Positions 58,545 to 64,000 of a stretch of 64,000 nucleotides of DNA are shown here, one piece after another. The DNA is from Eriocheir sinensis. Taxonomy: Eukaryota > Arthropoda > Malacostraca > Decapoda > Varunidae. Location of the stretch: contig NC_066516.1 in the NCBI RefSeq assembly GCF_024679095.1, positions 6,993,091-7,057,090 on the forward strand, read 5' to 3'. Numbering within the stretch: the first letter of the stretch is position 1; each line of letters begins with the position of its first letter. The position numbers and the translations under genes were made by a program. Under the pieces are notes generated by a model, which was not told where the DNA came from, ran no database searches, and saw only the letters and a program-made list of their open reading frames with translations.

Positions 58545-58650
58545 TGTTGTTAGGTAAGGCTATATTATGTTATTTTAGGTTAGGTTAATTTTTTTTTTTT
58601 TAGTTCGTTAGGTTGGGTTAGGTTAGGCTAGGTTACGTTAGATTATGTAG
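58545..58650 (+). repeat. degenerate TTAGG (arthropod telomere-like) repeats
   Basis: GGTTAGGTTAATT, a T-run, then GTTAGGTTGGGTTAGGTTAG and GCTAGGTTACGTTAG. TTAGG is the ancestral arthropod telomere unit; here it is interstitial and degenerate. Confidence 0.7.
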
Positions 58651-58914
58651 CACTAGATTAAAAGTAGATTGTGTATTGGTAGCATGAGCCTTTACCTATT
58701 AGAAAGAGACGCTACTTGATAAAAAAAAAGCAAGGAAAACACGCTTACTTCATCTCCTGGGCTGTCTGAAGAAGAAGAAGACAATAATTGTGCAGTATTA
58801 TAGTCCAAACACACACACACACACACAGCAAGTCTCTAAATAAGAGCAAATGAACAAAGAAACAACTTTCAGAAGAGGACGAATGTAGAATTCTGGAGGA
58901 GGAATGTGCTGGTG

Positions 58915-58945
58915 AGAGGAGGAGGAGGAGGAGGAGGAGGAGGAG
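58915..58945. repeat. (GGA)n trinucleotide repeat
   Basis: About ten units. Confidence 0.94.
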
Positions 58946-58999
58946 ATTAGATAAGAAGAAAGTGGGAGAGAGAAAGTCAGAATCATGAGACAGTAGGGG

Positions 59000-59105
<106 letters not shown>

Positions 59106-59153
59106 CCTCTCCTGCTCCCCCATCAACCATGCACTGGACTCTGAGGGACCATA

Positions 59154-59420
59154 GGGGGCTTCGTGGTGCAATGGTTAGCACACTCGGCTCACAACCGAGA
59201 GAGCCCGGGTTCGATTCCCGGGCGGAGTGGAAAAAATTTGGCGGCTTCTCCGATACCCTACGCCCCTGTTCACCCAGCAGTGAATGGGTACCAAGTATTA
59301 ATCGGGGGCTGTGTCCCGTCTCCTGGGATCTGTTCCCTTCTCCTATAATTCCTTCCCCTTCTGTCTCTCTCCGGCATATGACCTCAGATGTAGCGCCGAC
59401 TAAACGAAACTTTCTTTTCT
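59154..59420 (+). mobile_element. tRNA-derived SINE, family 2, with perfect target-site duplication
   Basis: A 267-bp element flanked by the perfect 14-bp direct repeat TCTGAGGGACCATA (59140-59153 and 59421-59434). The 5' head (59158-59229) folds as a complete cloverleaf: acceptor GCTTCGT/GCGGAGT (with wobble pairs), D stem GTGC/GCAC, anticodon stem CTCGG/CCGAG with loop CTCACAA (anticodon CAC, valine-like), and T stem CCGGG/CCCGG. The remaining ~190 bp is not tRNA-like and ends ACTAAACGAAACTTTC. The unrelated body and target-site duplication identify it as a SINE rather than a tRNA gene. The perfect duplication implies a recent insertion. It needs a partner LINE for mobilisation; neither RT copy here shares its 3' end by eye. 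Confidence 0.93.
59164..59218 (+). promoter_or_regulatory. internal RNA polymerase III promoter of SINE family 2
   Basis: A box TGGTGCAATGG (59164-59174) and a consensus B box GGTTCGATTCC (59208-59218) at tRNA-like spacing inside the head. Likely still competent for Pol III recognition; transcription is inferred. Confidence 0.85.
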
Positions 59421-59434
59421 TCTGAGGGACCATA

Positions 59435-59942
59435 AGCCACGTGTAGGAATGTCTTTGGTCAGGTTGTTAGGTTAGGATGGTTGTCATGGTGGTGGTGGTG
59501 ATTTTGGTTGAAGCTTTAAAGATGACGGTAAGCATGGTGGTGGTGGTGGGGGTGGGGGGTGGAAGTGAAGCAGGGAAGTGTATATGTTTTATAGTAATGG
59601 AATAAAAGGAATGAAAAGAACAGACAAGGAGAGGAGAGCAGTGATGAAGAAGGTAAATAGGGAGTGAAAAGAGAGTAATCGACAAAGAGGAAAACGAAGA
59701 GGAGAAGAAAAGAACAGTGATGAACAGTGAAATAAGGAGTGCAAAGAAAGAAACTTACAGACAAACAAAGGAGGGGAGAAGAAGATTGACGGTGAAAGAG
59801 GAAGTGAGGAAAAGGAAATAACCACCAAACAGACGAAGAAAGGAGAGGAGAGGACAGTGATGAAGAGGGAGGATAAAGAAGGCAATGAAAGCAACCCACA
59901 AAACTGGAAATATATAAACAGGAAAGAAAAAAAAACGAAAAA

Positions 59943-59945
<3 letters not shown>
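59435..59945. other. purine-rich diverged repeats, no gene
   Basis: After GGT at 59487-59550, related blocks (GGAGAGGAGAGCAGTGATGAAGA near 59631, GAACAGTGATGAACAGTGAA near 59710, GGACAGTGATGAAGAGG near 59850) suggest an irregular ~70-140-bp repeat. Confidence 0.55.

Positions 59946-60019
<74 letters not shown>
59945..60019. repeat. (GA)n microsatellite, ~75 bp
   Basis: Uninterrupted. Confidence 0.98.
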
Positions 60020-60022
<3 letters not shown>

Positions 60023-60228
60023 TCCTAAGTAAGAGAGGAAAAAAGTCACGGGGAGGAAAGTCGTAAGGGAAAACAGTCCGTACCGAGAATGGGTCGTAAA
60101 GGATATGGATCATAAATAACGGGTCGTAATAACAAGTGGTCGTTAGCTGTCGTGGGAGCGGCGCTGAGGGGGAGGAGGAAGAAGAGGAGGAGGAGGAGGA
60201 GGAGGAGGTGTGGGAGGAGGAGGAGAAG

Positions 60229-61360
<1,132 letters not shown>

Positions 61361-61368
61361 GTATTGAC

Positions 61369-61390
61369 ACTACTACTACTACTACTACTA

Positions 61391-61421
<31 letters not shown>
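61369..61421. repeat. (CTA)n trinucleotide repeat
   Basis: About 17 units with one A-T slip. Confidence 0.95.
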
Positions 61422-61422
<1 letters not shown>

Positions 61423-61739
61423 TCACACTACTTTCACGAATTCTTCTGTTCTGTTCTGTCCTATTCTTCTGTTCCTCTGTTCTTCGTTGTACTTCCACGA
61501 CTTCTGTTCTATTCTGTTCTTCTCCTCGTTTTACATCGCCACCAATGTTTACGCAGAGGAGCAATACTAATAAAACAAAAGCATATCAACAACGAACCCT
61601 CCGTCTATAGCGCTTTTTCAAGGTACTATCTAGGGGGCGGAACACCGAGCCTGAAAAACTACGTACCTGACGCTGTAGATAAAGGGCTTGAAAACACTGG
61701 AATGGGCCCGGCGTTGGTGCAGTGTTGGTGGGGGTGCTT

Positions 61740-62870
61740 AAAGAGGGGGGGGAGGAGGAGAGGGAGGAACGGTGAGCGGGAAAGGGAAGAGGAAAAGAAG
61801 GGTGGGAAATGAGAAAGAGGAAGGGTAAGTCTTGGTGGAAGGGGAAAAGGAGGAGTGACTAAATATAACTCTGAAAATGGCGGGAAAATAGAGGAAAGAT
61901 AGCCATTCACAGGTTGAAATAGGAAGCGGAGAGGGCGAAGTACAGGTAAGGCGAGAATGGGAAACTGGGAAAGTCGTGAGCGGGCGGGAGTGTGGAAATA
62001 CGAGGAGTGGAAAGGCAGAGAAATAGAGGAAACATAGCCATTCGTGGGATAATATAGAAGAGGAATATGAGAAGAGAACAGAAGGCGAATGAACATGGGA
62101 ATATAGTCATGAATAGGAAATTGGGTGGAAATGAAGGAAAATAAAGAAAATTAACTTAAGAGTGTAAAGGAATGGTAACAGAGGAAAGAAGGAAAGAGGA
62201 AAAAATAGCAAACGGAAGAGTGGGAAGAGGCAAATTAAAGACGGGAAATAATACCTTGATTTGGAAATGGAAGCGAAAACGAAGGAAAATAAAGAATACT
62301 CATTTGGTAGATAAAAAAAAGGAAGTAAAAACAGTAGGCGAGGTGAAGGTGGAAAGCGAATAAAACAGTGAAAGGAAGATAAGATAAAATAACGAGAGGG
62401 AGAGAAAGAGAAGGTAGAGAGTGAAAATGGGAAGTGAAAAGTTAGTGAGAACAGAAGCCGAGGTGAAGAGAGGAACCAAATAAAGGTGTGAGAGGAAGAA
62501 GATAAGAAAAGATAGCGGGCAAAGAGATGGCAGGAAGAGAAAGAGAAAATGGGAAGTGAAAACTGGGAAGCAAATAAAGGCGTGAAGAAAAAGAATGATA
62601 AGGGATGATAACGAGTAAAAAGGAGAAGGAGAAGAAAGAAGAGAAAGTGAAAGAAAGAGAGAAAGGTTAAGTAAAAATTGAGAACTGAACCCGAGAGTGA
62701 AGACGAAAGCAAATAAAAGGATGAGAGGAGGAAGATAAGATTACGAGCAAGAGAAAAAGAGGAGGAGGTGAAACAAAGAGAAGAAGAGGACGTGAAAAGT
62801 GTGAAAACAGAAGCCGAGGTGAAGGTCGTAACCAAATCAAAGGGTGAGGGAAGATAAGGAAGATAACGAG
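61740..62870 (+). repeat. purine-rich degenerate tandem array, units ~93-140 bp
   Basis: A GCCGAGGTGAAG...AACCAAATAAAGG block followed by GTGAGAGGAAGATAAGA and TAACGAG recurs. AAATAAAGG-like anchors fall near 62476, 62569, 62709 and 62830, and GCGAGGTGAAGG-type starts near 62337, 62457 and 62813. An upstream pair, AGAGGAAAGATAGCCATTC near 61891 and 62027, is 136 bp apart. Confidence 0.65.
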
Positions 62871-63187
62871 TGAAAAGGAGGAGGAGGAAGAAGAGGAAGA
62901 GGAGGTAGGAGGAAGGGGGAGGAAAGAGATATGGAGGGCAGATAAGGATGGGCGGAAGGGTGGTGTGAAGAGGAAAGGGTGAAGGGAGGGAGGGAGGGGG
63001 GGAAGGGTAGGGGGAGTTGGGTGTTGGGAGATAAAAATAAAGTATCTCCCCATTGTATTCTTGATGGCGTGTATGATGGGAACAAGGAAACCTATTGACA
63101 CCCTGATGGGGAAGGAAGGGAAGGGGAAGGGAAGGGAAATGGGGAAGGGAGTGAAAGGGAAATAGGTTGGCCCCTCAAAAAACGAAG

Positions 63188-63293
<106 letters not shown>

Positions 63294-63347
63294 AGATAAT
63301 AGAAAGCGGATGTTGGATGAATGATTTTAATGAGTGTAATAGACGGA

Positions 63348-63349
<2 letters not shown>

Positions 63350-63413
<64 letters not shown>
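63350..63413. repeat. (CT)n microsatellite, ~64 bp
   Basis: Runs into TCC/CTT triplets to 63460. Confidence 0.98.
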
Positions 63414-63416
<3 letters not shown>

Positions 63417-63420
63417 CTCC

Positions 63421-63456
<36 letters not shown>

Positions 63457-63576
63457 TTCTCCCATCTTGTTAAGCCACGGAAGGAAGGAAACATTAATGA
63501 GAGCGCTTAATTCTCTATCTCTCTCTTTTTCTCTCCATCTTAGCCTCACCAGCTCCTCATCTTTTCCTCCTCCTCC

Positions 63577-63608
<32 letters not shown>

Positions 63609-63625
63609 TTCCTCCTGCTCCTCGT
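63414..63625. repeat. (TCC)n-rich tracts, two blocks
   Basis: 63411-63460 and 63565-63620, about 150 bp apart, separated by low-copy sequence. Confidence 0.85.
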
Positions 63626-63629
63626 CTTC

Positions 63630-63730
63630 AAACAGTGACGTCAACAGTGTTAATTAGCCCGGGTTAAAGCCAGCCTCTGCTATTATTCAGCTTAATTAGG
63701 CCATTAGCGGGGAGGCTGAGGGGAAAATTG
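63630..63730. other. short non-repetitive island with TGACGTCA and TTAATTAG motifs
   Basis: Contains the palindromic TGACGTCA and two TTAATTAG sites (near 63651 and 63692) in GC-balanced unique sequence between simple repeats. Possible regulatory island, inferred from motif content only. Confidence 0.3.
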
Positions 63731-64000
63731 ATCCCTACCCGAATTCTTGAAAGTAATCGAAATTGTGGTTGTGGTGGTAGTGGTGGTGAGGAGGAGGAAG
63801 AGGTTTAGTGGTGCTTTACTGTCTTATTTTTTAGGGGGGGGTGTTAGTGGTGATGATGTTTATAATGGTAGTGATGTTTTTGTACTTGTTCTTGTTTTTG
63901 GTGGTGCTGATGTTGTCTTTGAATGGTGGTGATAAGAATGTCAGTAGTGTTACAGGGGGGGGTTGTGAGGGAAGAATAGTGATAGTGAGGGGCTGGAGGG
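63731..64000. repeat. GGT/GTT-rich interrupted tract
   Basis: GTGGTGATG-type repeats with G-runs at 63834 and 63955; no gene. Confidence 0.75.

Noticed and set aside
59158..59229. tRNA-Val(CAC) gene
   Set aside because: The cloverleaf is complete, but it is the 5' head of a 267-bp element with a target-site duplication and unrelated body. Only one base separates acceptor and D stems. A SINE explains it better.

Overview
This window reads as non-coding, repeat-dominated DNA from a large arthropod genome, most likely a decapod crustacean and plausibly a brachyuran crab. The pointers are very dense (CT)n and (AC)n microsatellites, CR1-like non-LTR retrotransposon fragments, tRNA-derived SINEs, degenerate TTAGG-type telomere-like motifs, and no bacterial gene organisation. 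The species assignment is an inference. I found no intact host protein-coding gene. Nearly all long open frames are read-through of simple repeats (Ser-Leu, Arg-Glu, Thr-His, Cys-Val, Leu-rich or Glu-rich strings) or of tandem minisatellites.

Layout. 1-3.6 kb: purine-rich, GGT and GGA repeats, a duplicated AT-rich segment and the first long (CT)n array. 3.65-4.13 kb: a badly decayed reverse-transcriptase relic. 4.3-7 kb: pyrimidine-rich DNA with (AC)n and (CT)n. 7.08-8.70 kb: a 32-bp minisatellite of about 50 copies. 9-13.4 kb: microsatellites and pyrimidine-rich DNA. 13.88-14.66 kb: a long inverted repeat. 15.1-15.8 kb: a degenerate ~145-bp tandem array. 16.48-16.67 kb: a small terminal-inverted-repeat element inside TCTA repeats. 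17.67-19.08 kb: a CR1-like RT fragment bounded on both sides by long (CT)n. 19.6-24.5 kb: pyrimidine-rich DNA and microsatellites. 24.6-26.8 kb: two purine-rich tandem arrays. 27.8, 38.9, 51.4 and 57.0 kb: four copies of one MITE-like family. 32.1-33.35 kb: a 73-bp and a 58-bp pyrimidine minisatellite. 35.8-36.25 kb: a 168-bp duplication carrying (AT)n. 44.5-45.65 kb: a second CR1-like fragment on the minus strand. 49.76-50.02 and 59.15-59.42 kb: two different tRNA-derived SINEs. 51.05-51.78 and 55.66-56.08 kb: 141- and 142-bp tandem repeats. From 58 kb on, the plus strand turns purine-rich and most CT arrays become GA.

The sequences do not form a pathway. What links them is repeat dynamics. 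Several mobile elements are embedded in or seamlessly abut microsatellites: RT in (CT)n, SINE in (GT)n, TIR element in (TCTA)n. Many local tandem duplications have unit lengths of about 120-172 bp, close to nucleosome size. The most notable items are the four-copy MITE-like family (one copy splitting a 141-bp tandem repeat), the ~94% identical long inverted repeat, the seven tandem 3'-splice-site-like units at 33 kb, and the intact SINE with a perfect 14-bp target-site duplication. I see no convincing new defence, metabolic or gene-transfer system.
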